Shown: positions 54,105 to 62,944, counted from the stretch's first letter. The stretch: DNA of 64,000 nt from Kiritimatiellia bacterium (GCA_030744755.1 JASLPY010000001.1:124001-188000); one strand, 5' to 3'. Made by a program: numbers and translations. The notes: generated by a model from the sequence alone, not told the origin.

Positions 54105-55193
54105 TCACCTAATCTTCAGCGTCAGGATTCCAAGCAACGCGAATATTATTGAAAGAATCCAAAACCTCACTGTTATCTGTGTCTCACTCCAGTTTTTCTT
54201 CTCAAAATGGTGGTGCAGGGGTGCCATAGCGAAAACGCGGCGTCCGGTCATCTTGAAAGAGGCAACCTGGATGATAACGCTTACGGCTTCCATCACGAAG
54301 ACACCGCCGACGATGACCAGGAGTAGTTCCTGCTTTATCAAGAGAGCCACTACGGCAATTGCGCCGCCAAGAGAAAGGCTGCCGGTGTCTCCCATGAAGA
54401 CTTCCGCCGGATGGCAGTTGTACCACAAGAAGCCAAGGCAGGATCCAACCATGGCTCCGCAGAAAACGGATAGTTCGCCCGCACCCCTGACGTATGGCAC
54501 GAGCAGGTAGCTGGCAAACACGGAATGCCCCGCAACGTAAGCCAGGGCAAGGTAGGAGAGTGCCACTGAACTGCTGCAACCTATGGCCAAACCATCAAGG
54601 CCGTCGGTCAGGTTCACGGCGTTGCTTGCCCCCACAACCACGAGGGTTATCCACACAAAAGAGAAAACGAATCCGGCGCCACCGACAATCGGATACTTGG
54701 AGAACGGAATCATGATGTCCTCGAACCTGCCTTCGGACTCCGGAAGCAGGCGCAGCAACCCGACCAACACCACGGCCCAGATTATCTGAAGCGCGAGCTT
54801 GCGGCGGGCACTCAAGCCCTTGGAGCGTTTCTTCTGAATCTGGGTGAAATCATCCCAGAAACCAACCGCCCCCATGTAGAGCAATGTGCCGAGAACGAGC
54901 CACAACAGCGGGTTCGACAGATTAGCCCACAGAAGAGAGGAAATCAGGATACTGCCTATTATCAGTACCCCGCCCATGGTTGGCGTGCCAACCTTCTTTT
55001 CGTGCATGTCATGGATCTCTTCCCTGACATACTGGCCTACCTTAAGTTTCTTGAGGAAAGCTACAACGCTGGGTCCAAGGAGAATGCTCATCACAAACGC
55101 GGTACCGGCAGCAGCCACGGCTCTCACAGTAATGTACTGAAACAGCCTGAACGGCGAGAAACTCTCCTGCAGCATATGCAGGTAATACAACAT
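54105..55193 (-). CDS. mraY: Phospho-N-acetylmuramoyl-pentapeptide transferase
   Basis: MraY makes lipid I from UDP-MurNAc-pentapeptide and undecaprenyl phosphate in the inner membrane. The 362 residues hold about ten TM helices. The signatures KKVGTPTMGGVLIIGSILIS (~66), FWDDFTQIQKKRSKGLSARR (~112; the DD pair), ASNAVNLTDGLDGLAIG (~190) and APLHHHFEKKNWSETQI (~325; the HHH loop) are intact. The ATG at 55193 has only a weak ribosome site; a second in-frame ATG follows after six codons. About 407 bp separate it from murF, an unusual gap for this cluster. Confidence 0.96.
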   Translation of the reverse strand: MLYYLHMLQESFSPFRLFQYITVRAVAAAGTAFVMSILLGPSVVAFLKKLKVGQYVREEIHDMHEKKVGTPTMGGVLIIGSILISSLLWANLSNPLLWLVLGTLLYMGAVGFWDDFTQIQKKRSKGLSARRKLALQIIWAVVLVGLLRLLPESEGRFEDIMIPFSKYPIVGGAGFVFSFVWITLVVVGASNAVNLTDGLDGLAIGCSSSVALSYLALAYVAGHSVFASYLLVPYVRGAGELSVFCGAMVGSCLGFLWYNCHPAEVFMGDTGSLSLGGAIAVVALLIKQELLLVIVGGVFVMEAVSVIIQVASFKMTGRRVFAMAPLHHHFEKKNWSETQITVRFWILSIIFALLGILTLKIR

Positions 55194-55238
55194 CTTACAC
55201 CCGAGTCTTATACGTGTTCTTTGCCAGACAGGTTGCCT

Positions 55239-55457
55239 TTACGCAGTACTACTGTCGCCCCATTCATCCGATCCCCACAGTGTCAAGTCGGGGGGGTCGC
55301 CGTCCGGCATTCGCCCGGAGGCAAGACCAGTTGACCGCGGCGAATTCGCCTTGGGCCGCGTCTCCCTTCTGATTTCTCCTGTTCTACCCCGGGAACTATT
55401 GCTGCTGATCCCGTCGTTCACCGGGCCTGCCCGGTTCATATTTTGCTGAACTACCAT
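55239..55457 (-). CDS. Small ORF between murF and mraY, no known family
   Basis: This is a 72-residue frame with AGGTGATAA before the ATG. It is rich in Gly, Ser, Arg and Asn and looks disordered, with no TM helix. It ends in LTLWGSDEWGDSS. It overlaps the preceding small ORF by 62 bases in another frame, so either one is a shadow or the two are halves of one frameshifted gene. Confidence 0.3.
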   Translation of the reverse strand: MVVQQNMNRAGPVNDGISSNSSRGRTGEIRRETRPKANSPRSTGLASGRMPDGDPPDLTLWGSDEWGDSSTA

Positions 55458-55599
55458 TTATCACCTCACCTTCTTCCAACCGTATCCGTCCCAGCGGGTC
55501 GGGACATGTGCATCCTGTAGGACCGACCATGGGGTCTCGAGGCACTTGTGGTGCCGACCCCTCAAAGACGGTTCCCGAAATCCTCGATATCCGCAGCAT
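55396..55599 (-). CDS. Small ORF directly after murF, no known family
   Basis: This is a 67-residue frame starting 1 base after the murF stop, with AAGGAGG five bases before the ATG. The ribosome site lies inside the last murF codons. It has two cysteines in GCTCPDPLGRIR and no TM helix. No relatives are recognised. Coding is supported by the ribosome site only. Confidence 0.35.
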   Translation of the reverse strand: MLRISRISGTVFEGSAPQVPRDPMVGPTGCTCPDPLGRIRLEEGEVINGSSAKYEPGRPGERRDQQQ

Positions 55600-55600
55600 C

Positions 55601-56992
55601 TCACCCTCCTTCCGTGTTCCGCTTCATGAATTCGACGATTCCTTCGAGTTTCATTCCCCGCGACCCCTTCAAGAGTACCGCATCCCCTGCGACCATCTGC
55701 CCAAGGGCAAGCTGTGCAGCATGCTCATTGCTGGTACAAACATAGACTCTGTTCGCCGGCATTCCAGCGCTACGGGCGCCTTCAGCGATAAGCGAACCAA
55801 GATCTCCGACGGTAACAAGCCCTTTCCAGTCGCCCTCAGCCACGTATTCACCAAGCTTGAAATGCTGCTCATCTTGAATGTTCCCCAGTTCACGCATGTC
55901 CGCAAGCAGCAGCCAGCGGCCACCGTCCACCTTCGTTTCAGTGAAAGCCCTCAGGGACGACCGCATGCTCAAGGGGTTGGCATTGTACGCGTCGTTGACA
56001 ACGTGAATTGCCCCTATATCTTCTTCCTGCCAGCGCATCGGAAGTGATTCATAGGTGTTCAGTGCCTCTTGGATCTCGGCCCAACCAATGTTCAATGAGC
56101 GTGCCGTGGCAATTGCCAGCAGGGCATTGAGAATGTTGTACTCGTGCATCGACGGCAGCATCAGGGTAGTGGCCGCATCAGTATCTGATCCGGAGACTAC
56201 GATCTGCCCCGAAGTCCGTAGGATCTCTCCGCAGGTATAGTCCGCGTTGCCGTGAAGCGACGTCGTCACCACCGGGGCGGCACAGGCCGAACATAACAGA
56301 TCGAAGAATCCTTCATCGCTGTTCAATACCGCGAGTCCGTCCGGAGGAAGGCTTCTCAAAAGAGAGGACTTTTCTTCGGCGATACCCTCGATTGATTTGA
56401 AAAACTCCATGTGAACCGGCCCTATATTCGTGACGATACCCCAGGAAGGTTTCAGAATACGGCACAGTTGTGCAATTTCGCCTTCATGATTCATCCCCAC
56501 TTCAAATACGCCGTACCTGGTGTCGGCCTCCATGGCCAGCAGGCTCAGGGGCAAACCGATATCATTATTCCAGTTGCCCCGCGTCCTGGCAGTGGGACCG
56601 GCCGTCGATAGCATGCTGGCCGTCATTTCCTTCACGGTAGACTTTCCCGCACTCCCCGTTACCGCGACGATGTGAGGGTTCACTTTCAAACGGTACGCTG
56701 AGGCCATGTCCTGTAGAGCGGCCGACGTATCTTCCACGACCAGCAGGGGTGATTCTTCACAACCTTCCAGGCCGCTTTGAGATGCGACAACCGCCCCTAC
56801 GGCTCCCTGCTTGAAAGCCTCCGCAAGGAAATCATGACCGTCGTGTGTCTCCCCCTTCACCGCCAGGTAAACGTCCCCCGCCTGCAGTGTCCGGGTGTCG
56901 TGAGAAATGCCCCGCACCTGGTTCGGCACGGAAGGCGACCATTCGCCACCGGTCCAGACGGCAAGTTCCTCACCTGTGTAACGCGAATTCAT
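55601..56992 (-). CDS. murF: UDP-N-acetylmuramoyl-tripeptide--D-alanyl-D-alanine ligase
   Basis: MurF adds D-Ala-D-Ala to the UDP-MurNAc tripeptide. The length of 463 residues is normal. The N-terminal GISHDTRTLQAGDVYLAVKG (~28) is typical, the P-loop is VTGSAGKSTVKEMTASML (~111), and GNWNNDIGLPLSLLAME (~140), FEVGMNHEGEIAQL (~165) and DAYNANPLSMRSSLRAF (~335) follow. The start overlaps the murE stop by four bases. The last codons hold a strong AAGGAGG site that would serve the next small ORF. Confidence 0.96.
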   Translation of the reverse strand: MNSRYTGEELAVWTGGEWSPSVPNQVRGISHDTRTLQAGDVYLAVKGETHDGHDFLAEAFKQGAVGAVVASQSGLEGCEESPLLVVEDTSAALQDMASAYRLKVNPHIVAVTGSAGKSTVKEMTASMLSTAGPTARTRGNWNNDIGLPLSLLAMEADTRYGVFEVGMNHEGEIAQLCRILKPSWGIVTNIGPVHMEFFKSIEGIAEEKSSLLRSLPPDGLAVLNSDEGFFDLLCSACAAPVVTTSLHGNADYTCGEILRTSGQIVVSGSDTDAATTLMLPSMHEYNILNALLAIATARSLNIGWAEIQEALNTYESLPMRWQEEDIGAIHVVNDAYNANPLSMRSSLRAFTETKVDGGRWLLLADMRELGNIQDEQHFKLGEYVAEGDWKGLVTVGDLGSLIAEGARSAGMPANRVYVCTSNEHAAQLALGQMVAGDAVLLKGSRGMKLEGIVEFMKRNTEGG

Positions 56993-58455
56993 AAATTCTC
57001 AAGCCCCTTTGCCACTTCTTCCCGGTCATCGAATGGTACAGTTCTCTTTGCGAACTCCTGGAAGCCTTCGTGTCCCTTTCCGGCAACCAGTACAACGTCG
57101 CCCTTCCCCGCCATTGCCAGGGCCCGGTTGATTGCATCGCTACGGTCTTCGATGATCTCGTAATTCGCATGCGGTCCGAAACCGGCACGCACCTCGCCAA
57201 TTATCTGTTCGGCGGGTTCCCCGCGCGGGTTATCAGAGGTTATAATCGAGTAATCGGCATTTTCGCCGGCGATCTTTCCCATCGCCGGACGCTTGCTGCG
57301 GTCTCTGTCACCACCGCAGCCGAATACCAGTATCAGATTACGTGTTGTGATCTCGCGTAAAGTGGTGAGAACATGCTCCAGGGCGTCGTCTGTGTGTGCG
57401 TAGTCGACAAAGACCTGGAAATCCTTCCTTGTGTTCACTTCCTCGAGCCTTCCCGGCACTCTTATCAGGGCAGCCAGCACCGCGGCCGCGTTCTCCGGCT
57501 TTGCCCCCAGGCAGCCACCCGCCGCCATCGAGGCGAGCATGTTGGAGACGTTGAACCGGCCGAGAAGCCCCGCATTAACCTCCGCATCCCCCCAGGGACT
57601 CTTCATGGTGAAAGTGGTCCCGGAAGAGCTGAGACTGATATTCTCGGCTGTTATGTCGGGTGACCCCGTCATGCCGAAGGTGACCACATCAACTCCCGGC
57701 TCCTGCATCCCCACCAGTTTCCGCCCCCATTCATTGTCAATATTCAGAACCGCACTCGCCTTCTTGCTGCCATGACCCAGCGAGGTGAACAGCCTTCGCT
57801 TGGCCTCAAAATACGCATCCATCGTGTGGTGGTAGTCAAGGTGGTCCCGGGTCAGATTGGTAAACACCGCGACATCATAGTCGATGCCGTAAGTACGGTT
57901 CTGGACCAGTGCATGCGAAGAAACTTCCATCACCACCGAATCACAGTCGGACGCGACCATGTTTCCTAGCAGAGACTGGAGAGTAGGTGCGTCAGGTGTC
58001 GTCCTGGATGCAGGAATTGTCCTCGCGCCCATTTCGTAGACTACGGTGGTTATGAGCCCCGGATTGAATCCTGAAGCACGAAGAATGTCCCTGGCCATGT
58101 AAGCACAGGTGGTTTTGCCGTTTGTTCCGGTGATGCCAACCATTCGGAGATGATCGGCAGGACAGCCGTTAAACGCGGCAGCAAGCCTTGCTTCCGCCGT
58201 CCTTGCATCGGTGACCTGGACGAAGCAGGATTCCGCGCCAGCCACCTGGGATCTTTCCGACACAATGGCTGAGGCACCCCTCTCCATAGCATCGTGCACG
58301 AAATCCCAACCGTCCTGTTGCTCACCGGAAACGGCCACGAAGACATACCCGTCCCTCACCTGTCTTGAATCACAGGTAATGCCAAGCACGTTCCGATCCT
58401 TACTGCCTTGGACGGCAACCGGATCGATCTCCTTCAAGAGCTGCGACAAGTCCAT
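56989..58455 (-). CDS. murE: UDP-N-acetylmuramoyl-L-alanyl-D-glutamate--2,6-diaminopimelate ligase
   Basis: MurE adds the third residue of the stem peptide. The start at 58455 gives 488 residues, the family length; the frame extends to 58527, but neither start has a clear ribosome site. GITGTNGKTTCAYMARDIL (~105) is the P-loop and TTPDAPTLQSLLGNM (~150) follows. The substrate motif DNPRGEPAEQIIGEV (~400) has D-N-P-R, which marks meso-diaminopimelate rather than lysine enzymes. The peptidoglycan is therefore likely mDAP type. FtsI lies 161 bp upstream, and murF overlaps at the other end. Confidence 0.95.
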   Translation of the reverse strand: MDLSQLLKEIDPVAVQGSKDRNVLGITCDSRQVRDGYVFVAVSGEQQDGWDFVHDAMERGASAIVSERSQVAGAESCFVQVTDARTAEARLAAAFNGCPADHLRMVGITGTNGKTTCAYMARDILRASGFNPGLITTVVYEMGARTIPASRTTPDAPTLQSLLGNMVASDCDSVVMEVSSHALVQNRTYGIDYDVAVFTNLTRDHLDYHHTMDAYFEAKRRLFTSLGHGSKKASAVLNIDNEWGRKLVGMQEPGVDVVTFGMTGSPDITAENISLSSSGTTFTMKSPWGDAEVNAGLLGRFNVSNMLASMAAGGCLGAKPENAAAVLAALIRVPGRLEEVNTRKDFQVFVDYAHTDDALEHVLTTLREITTRNLILVFGCGGDRDRSKRPAMGKIAGENADYSIITSDNPRGEPAEQIIGEVRAGFGPHANYEIIEDRSDAINRALAMAGKGDVVLVAGKGHEGFQEFAKRTVPFDDREEVAKGLENL

Positions 58456-58616
58456 GTCAAACCGTTTCTCTGCGGGTCCATCACCACGGGACGCGTCACC
58501 TGTGCATCCCTGGAACCCGGTTCGCATGCTCGACCCGCCGCGTCGTGCAAGTTTCCGGTCCCGTTTATCTATTCAATTGCAGCTGCGTGCGCTCTTCCAC
58601 GCCGCCGCGCTCCTTG

Positions 58617-60374
58617 TCAGTACCTCGACGCAAGAGATACCCTGCCGCCGGACAGATTTCTGTCGGCAAACTTAGTTTTGGACGGCTGAGTTCCGAGATA
58701 CCTTACCGTTTGTTCCGCTATCTTGCTGAAATACGGTGCTGCAACCCGGCCACCCGTATGGAGCGGCTGGGGTTCATCCACGACAACAATAATTCCTATT
58801 TCCGGGTTCGAAGCCGGTAGAAACCCGACGAAACTTGCCACATGCGCCGTTCCTGAGTATCCCCCGTTACTTGGCTTCTCAGCCGTACCCGTCTTACCGG
58901 CCACCTCGAAATCCGGTACCCTGGCACGCTTGCCTGTTCCCCCGGCTTCGGTAACGCGGTAGAGCAGGTGCCTCATGGTCGCCGCCGTGCGCGAATTAAT
59001 GGGGCGCCCCAACGCCTCGGGGTGAGCCTGCGACAGAACTGTTCCGTCCTCCCCGGTAATCCTTTCAATGATGTACGGCTTCATAAGAACGCCGTTGTTG
59101 GCAATGGCGCAGAGAGCATTGAGGACCTGCAGCGAAGTAACCGCCACGCCGTGACCCATGGCAATACGCGTGGAGCTTATCTTCGACCAACGCCGCACAG
59201 GATGCAGAATCCCGTACTCTTCACCCGGAAGTCCTATTCCCGACTTCCGGCCGATACCAAAGGATTCGAGGTATTCGTGGAGACGCTTGTCACCGAGGGT
59301 CAAAGCCACTTTTGCCGCGAGAATGTTACTCGACTTCTTGAGCCCGTCCGCCACCGTAAGATCACCGTAGGCATGGAAATCCCGCAAGCGCTTGCCACCG
59401 TAATACCAGGTCCCGTGCTCGCAGTTGAAAACCGTGTCCCTTGTAACTGTCCCCTCGTTAAGGGATGCCGCGATGGTTATCGCTTTGAACGTCGAACCGG
59501 GTTCGTAGACGAAACCTATGCACCGGTTCATCCGCGCGTTCTCATCCGATTTATTGAATTTGTTCAGGTTGAATGAGGGTCGACTCGCCATCGCCAGTAT
59601 CTCGCCGGTCTTGACCTTCTCGACAATAGCCCAGGCGCCCTTGGGAGAATGTTCGGCCATTATCTCATCGACGGCGTTTTCCACCGCAAATTGGATGTGC
59701 TGGTCAATAGTAAGTGTGACATCCGCCCCGGGAAGTGCCGGTATGTGCCTTCCTCTTTGCAGGTATACCTCCTGGCGAAGTGCGTTCACCTCGCTTTCCA
59801 TGTAGCCGGGACTTCCTTTCAGGTAGCGGTTCAGGCGCTGCTCGATCCCTGCACTGCCTACACCTTCGCGGTTAACGAATCCGAGAACGTGACACAGCAT
59901 GTCCTGCTGAGGGTAGAAACGAATCAAGGAGTTTTCCAGGAACACCCCGGGAAGCTCCAGGGAGGCCAGCTCATCCGCGTGTTCCCTGGGCAGGTATCGC
60001 CGTATGTAGGCGAAGCGTCTTTTCGGATCACTTATCTTGACCGCCACCGTATCAGTGGGCAGGTCCAACCTTTCCGCCAGGACGCTCGCAACTTCGACTA
60101 CCTTGTTTTCCTGGACGATTTTCATTGGATCCGCGCATACGTCTTTCACGGCCATGTCCAGCGCAAGCAGGTTATTACTTCCGCCACGATCACAGATATT
60201 GCCTCGCCGAACGGTCAGTTCGCGCTTTATGTGGCGCGTCTTCTTTACGCTGGCATGGACTTCGGCGTGCCCGCTGAGATGCAAAAAGGCCAGGCGCCCG
60301 CCCAGCCCTATCAATGCTAGCACCAATACAGCCCCGCTGAGAACAACGCGGCGAATTAGACTGCGGTCATTCAT
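58617..60374 (-). CDS. ftsI: Septal peptidoglycan transpeptidase FtsI (class B PBP)
   Basis: FtsI cross-links septal peptidoglycan. The 585 residues from ATG 60374 overlap the ftsL stop by 8 bases. A TM helix (VVLSGAVLVLALIGLGGRLA, ~10) is followed by the dimerisation domain (FLHLSGHAEVHASVKKTRHI). The transpeptidase motifs are S-x-x-K in EPGSTFKAITIAASL (~300), S-x-N in KSSNILAAKVAL (~350) and K-T-G in VAGKTGTAEKPS (~500). GIEQRLNRYLKGSPGYME (~190) is the family's conserved hinge. No C-terminal PASTA domain is present. Confidence 0.96.
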   Translation of the reverse strand: MNDRSLIRRVVLSGAVLVLALIGLGGRLAFLHLSGHAEVHASVKKTRHIKRELTVRRGNICDRGGSNNLLALDMAVKDVCADPMKIVQENKVVEVASVLAERLDLPTDTVAVKISDPKRRFAYIRRYLPREHADELASLELPGVFLENSLIRFYPQQDMLCHVLGFVNREGVGSAGIEQRLNRYLKGSPGYMESEVNALRQEVYLQRGRHIPALPGADVTLTIDQHIQFAVENAVDEIMAEHSPKGAWAIVEKVKTGEILAMASRPSFNLNKFNKSDENARMNRCIGFVYEPGSTFKAITIAASLNEGTVTRDTVFNCEHGTWYYGGKRLRDFHAYGDLTVADGLKKSSNILAAKVALTLGDKRLHEYLESFGIGRKSGIGLPGEEYGILHPVRRWSKISSTRIAMGHGVAVTSLQVLNALCAIANNGVLMKPYIIERITGEDGTVLSQAHPEALGRPINSRTAATMRHLLYRVTEAGGTGKRARVPDFEVAGKTGTAEKPSNGGYSGTAHVASFVGFLPASNPEIGIIVVVDEPQPLHTGGRVAAPYFSKIAEQTVRYLGTQPSKTKFADRNLSGGRVSLASRY

Positions 60375-60753
60375 GCGTTCGCGACCTTTCCAGTCGAGCG
60401 TACTTAGGAGAATCGTCAAACGTGTTGCGCCAGCCTTCGTAGAACTTACCCCGGATCTCCACGAGCTGCTGGCCCTTCGGCAGGGTCATGCGGATGCCGT
60501 GTTTCGCCAATGCCCGCTCCAGGTTCCTCGGAGATTTCATCTCGGCCCACTTGCCTCTCTGGTTTGAGAGTTCCTGCTTGAGAATCACCTGCTCGGACTC
60601 GAGAACTTTTATGGCTTTACCGACGGATTCGCAGCGGGTGCCCAGCCATATGTAGGCGAGGGCAAGAACAGACAGCATGACAACTACACTGGCAACAGGG
60701 GCCGGCATAAGGAATCCATTAACTCTCTGTTTTTTTCTGTTTCTGCGCGCCAT
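60367..60753 (-). CDS. ftsL: FtsL-like bitopic division protein
   Basis: This is a 128-residue protein with a basic N-terminal tail (MARRNRKKQRVNGF), one TM helix (VASVVVMLSVLALAYIWLG, ~20) and a coiled-coil segment (KAIKVLESEQVILKQELSNQ, ~45), the FtsL layout. FtsL sequences drift quickly, so the call rests on topology and position between rsmH and ftsI. GGGAGGAC lies upstream of the ATG. It should join FtsB and FtsQ in activating FtsWI. Confidence 0.8.
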   Translation of the reverse strand: MARRNRKKQRVNGFLMPAPVASVVVMLSVLALAYIWLGTRCESVGKAIKVLESEQVILKQELSNQRGKWAEMKSPRNLERALAKHGIRMTLPKGQQLVEIRGKFYEGWRNTFDDSPKYARLERSRTHE

Positions 60754-60804
60754 TTGTCCCGTCCTCCCGTGATGTGGCCCTGGGCCACATTCTTTCTGGG
60801 TTTC

Positions 60805-61746
60805 TCACCCTCTCCCAATACCAGGCTTGATTCTTTCAACTACTCTAAACTTGGCTGAGCGCGATCGCGGGTTCTCAGACAACTCTGCATCCCCGGCGGT
60901 TATCGGCTTCTTATTCAGCAGGCGAACCCTTGGTTCCTCACCCACCCATTCTTCTCCTCCGGCAGCAAGCGATTCCCAACGTCCCGCATGGGACACGAAG
61001 AACCGCTTAACGATCCTGTCTTCCAGGCTGTGAAACGAGATAACTCCCATTCGCCCACCCGGCACCAGCAGGTTCAACCCCGCCTCCAAGCCTCTCCGCA
61101 AACTTCCAAGCTCATCGTTCACGGCAATTCGCAAGGCCTGGAATACCCTCGTGGCGGGATGAATCCTCCCTCTGCGCCCACCGGCGGCATGTTCCACTAT
61201 CTCCGCAAATTGTGCCGTTCCGGTGATCGGCGAGTCCGCCCGGCTGCGAACTATCGCACCTGCAATCCTTCGTGCATGCCTTTCTTCACCGTACTCGCGG
61301 AAGATGCCCTGCAAATCCTGTTCGGACAGGTTGTTGACCAGGTCGGCCGCTGTTTGACCAGCGGTAGGGTCCATTCTCATATCCAGCGGACCGTCATGCA
61401 TTAGGCTGAATCCTCTGCCAGGTTCATCCAATTGATCCGATGAGACACCGATATCCAGAAGCACACCGTCAACTTGCTCTATGCCGGCCTTCCGCGCGAT
61501 GTCAGCCATGTCAGCAAAATCGCCATGCTTCAGATGAAGCGTTCCTTCGCAATCCGCCAGTCTTTCGCGAGCCCGGCCCAAGGCCTCCTGGTCCCTGTCG
61601 ATTCCAAGCAACCGGCCCTCGGGACCCGCTTCCCTCAATATCCGCAGGGAGTGCCCGGCATTGCCGAGCGTGCCATCTATATATGTCCCTCCCGGCGTTA
61701 CCGCCAGAAGCTCCATTACCTCTTCGATCAAAACAGAACGATGCAT
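60805..61746 (-). CDS. rsmH: 16S rRNA (cytosine-1402-N4)-methyltransferase
   Basis: RsmH (MraW) methylates C1402 of 16S rRNA with SAM. The 313-residue length is normal. HRSVLIEEVMELLAVTPGGT is the family start, SAM motif I is YIDGTLGNAGHSLRILREAG (~22) and DGVLLDIGVSSDQLDEPGRG (~98) is the catalytic-domain motif. FHSLEDRIVKRFF (~245) is near the end. It lies 15 bp after mraZ and about 50 bp before ftsL. Confidence 0.97.
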   Translation of the reverse strand: MHRSVLIEEVMELLAVTPGGTYIDGTLGNAGHSLRILREAGPEGRLLGIDRDQEALGRARERLADCEGTLHLKHGDFADMADIARKAGIEQVDGVLLDIGVSSDQLDEPGRGFSLMHDGPLDMRMDPTAGQTAADLVNNLSEQDLQGIFREYGEERHARRIAGAIVRSRADSPITGTAQFAEIVEHAAGGRRGRIHPATRVFQALRIAVNDELGSLRRGLEAGLNLLVPGGRMGVISFHSLEDRIVKRFFVSHAGRWESLAAGGEEWVGEEPRVRLLNKKPITAGDAELSENPRSRSAKFRVVERIKPGIGRG

Positions 61747-61761
61747 GCCTGACCGACTGCG

Positions 61762-62247
61762 TTAGAATCCTACATACCTTGCTGCGTCCTGCAGCTTTGA
61801 CCTGTCCATTCCCCCTGCCTTTTCAAGCAACTCCGGGTTCCACAATTCAAAACTGTCGAGGGCACCCACCAGGGTCACGCGATCCACAAGGCCTGCGTAA
61901 CTCAGCAGTTCGTCCTTTATGCGGATACGACCCTGGGCATCCCAGGAAACCAGGTCGGACTGCGAGGCCAGGACGCGAGCGAAAGACCGGGCCTTCTGGT
62001 CCGCGATTGAATGTTCTCGCATTTTGGCCAGCCGGTGAACAAGTTCACGGGCCGGACAAGCTCTCAAACACTTCTCATGAATGTCGGGAAGTATGTACAG
62101 CGACTGCGGTTCACCAACCTGTTCACGCCAGTCCGAGGGTATGGTGAGGCGCTTCTTGGGGTCCAGGGAATGGGTAAAATTGCTGACAAACAGCCCCTGC
62201 CCTTTGAGCAAATCTTTAATATCCATCGCTTCCATATCTGACACCAT
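61762..62247 (-). CDS. mraZ: Transcriptional regulator MraZ
   Basis: MraZ represses or tunes the dcw promoter. FVSNFTHSLDPKKRLTIPSD then WREQ is the first SpoVT/AbrB-like repeat, and DLVSWDAQGRIRIKDELLSY (~115) the second, so both DNA-binding repeats are intact. The frame is open to 62274, but that ATG overlaps the promoter; starts at 62247 (161 residues) and 62226 remain possible and none has a strong ribosome site. It is the first gene of the cluster. Confidence 0.92.
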   Translation of the reverse strand: MVSDMEAMDIKDLLKGQGLFVSNFTHSLDPKKRLTIPSDWREQVGEPQSLYILPDIHEKCLRACPARELVHRLAKMREHSIADQKARSFARVLASQSDLVSWDAQGRIRIKDELLSYAGLVDRVTLVGALDSFELWNPELLEKAGGMDRSKLQDAARYVGF

Positions 62248-62262
62248 GTGACCTGTATTGAC

Positions 62263-62294
62263 ACAATACACCACTTTGCCCCACCAAGTGTCAA
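62263..62294 (-). promoter_or_regulatory. Predicted mraZ promoter with MraZ-like repeat
   Basis: On the minus strand TTGACA (62294-62289) is followed 18 bases on by TGTATT (62270-62265). Between them lies GTGGGGCAAAGTGGTG, two GTGG words 10 bases apart (on the minus strand from about 62284 to 62269). Known MraZ operators are tandem GTGG/TGGG repeats, so this is a good candidate for autoregulation. The expected start is near 62258. Confidence 0.55.
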
Positions 62295-62620
62295 ATGTTT
62301 TCTTGGATTTTCTTGCTCTTTTTGAAACGTTTTCCGAAGGAAATCAGACGAAGAGGGGGACAGGTAAAACCCTGTCATGTTTCGCGGACCCAAGCCCACT
62401 TAGAGCTTGCGCCTGAAGGCGAAACTTTTTCATCCTGGCCTCTGGCGCCTGAGCCCCGGCTTTAGCCGGACTGCTCTCCCCCGGCCTCAGCCGGAGTAGG
62501 TGGCGCTAGATCCATGAGCAGGCAGATCGGTACGACAGATTGCGTTGTGCTGTCTGCGGAGCTTCCGGTATCGCGGAAACAACCTGCGATACCTTTCAGC
62601 CACGTTTGACTCAAGGTCAA
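62275..62620. other. Intergenic region between the RRM gene and mraZ
   Basis: No gene is seen in these 346 bases. They contain the mraZ promoter at the left edge, an AT-rich stretch (62295-62345), a small gcgcctgaaggcg hairpin near 62410 and a tandem pair of short hairpins (62454-62495). Confidence 0.6.
62454..62495. repeat. Two tandem copies of a 17-bp hairpin repeat
   Basis: CCCCGGCTTTAGCCGGA (62454-62470) and CCCCGGCCTCAGCCGGA (62479-62495) differ at two positions that both fall in the loop. Each folds as CCGGCT/AGCCGG-type stems. They are probably short dispersed repeats. Confidence 0.6.
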
Positions 62621-62944
62621 CTACCAGCGTTCGCGACGTCCGCCGCCGCCACCGCCGCCACCACCACCGCCACCACCGCCACCGCGGTCGTTGTCTCTTC
62701 TTGGACGCGGCTGAGACTCATTCACCCTGAGGCGACGTCCCATGAAATCAACATCATTGGTGTTGTCGATAGCATTCTGAGCTTCCTTCTGGTCAGGCAT
62801 CTCAACAAAACCGAATCCTCTGGACTGTCCCGAGAACCTGTCGATGATTACGCGTGCCGAACTGACCGTACCGTAGTTCGAGAACAGTTCGTTAAGTTCT
62901 GTGTCCGAAGCCCCATACGGCAGGTTCCCAACATAGATGTCCAT
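62621..62944 (-). CDS. RNA-binding protein with one RRM domain and Gly-rich tail
   Basis: The protein has 107 residues from ATG 62944, with AGAGGAATGC upstream; longer frames to 63136 are not supported. One RRM occupies residues 1-80: RNP2 is MDIYVGNLPYGASDTELNEL and RNP1 is SRGFGFVEMPD (~41). The C-terminus is Arg-rich and then 15 glycines (encoded by CCG/CCA repeats on the plus strand), ending in RRERW. Proteins of this size are cold-induced RNA chaperones in cyanobacteria and many other bacteria. The leader on the minus strand is long (over 130 bp to the terminator-like hairpin), which is common for cold-induced genes. Confidence 0.92.
   Translation of the reverse strand: MDIYVGNLPYGASDTELNELFSNYGTVSSARVIIDRFSGQSRGFGFVEMPDQKEAQNAIDNTNDVDFMGRRLRVNESQPRPRRDNDRGGGGGGGGGGGGGGGRRERW

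Larger units (their letters stand above)
55194..55600 (-). other. Unusual 407-bp interval between murF and mraY
   Basis: In most dcw clusters murF and mraY touch or overlap. Here 407 bases separate them. Two short overlapping minus-strand ORFs fill most of it (55396-55599 and 55239-55457) and are listed separately. Confidence 0.6.

Noticed and set aside
62635-62690. Tract of CCG/CCA trinucleotide repeats as a microsatellite or CRISPR-like array
   Set aside because: It is the coding sequence of the glycine tail of the RRM protein, in frame and directly followed by its stop.
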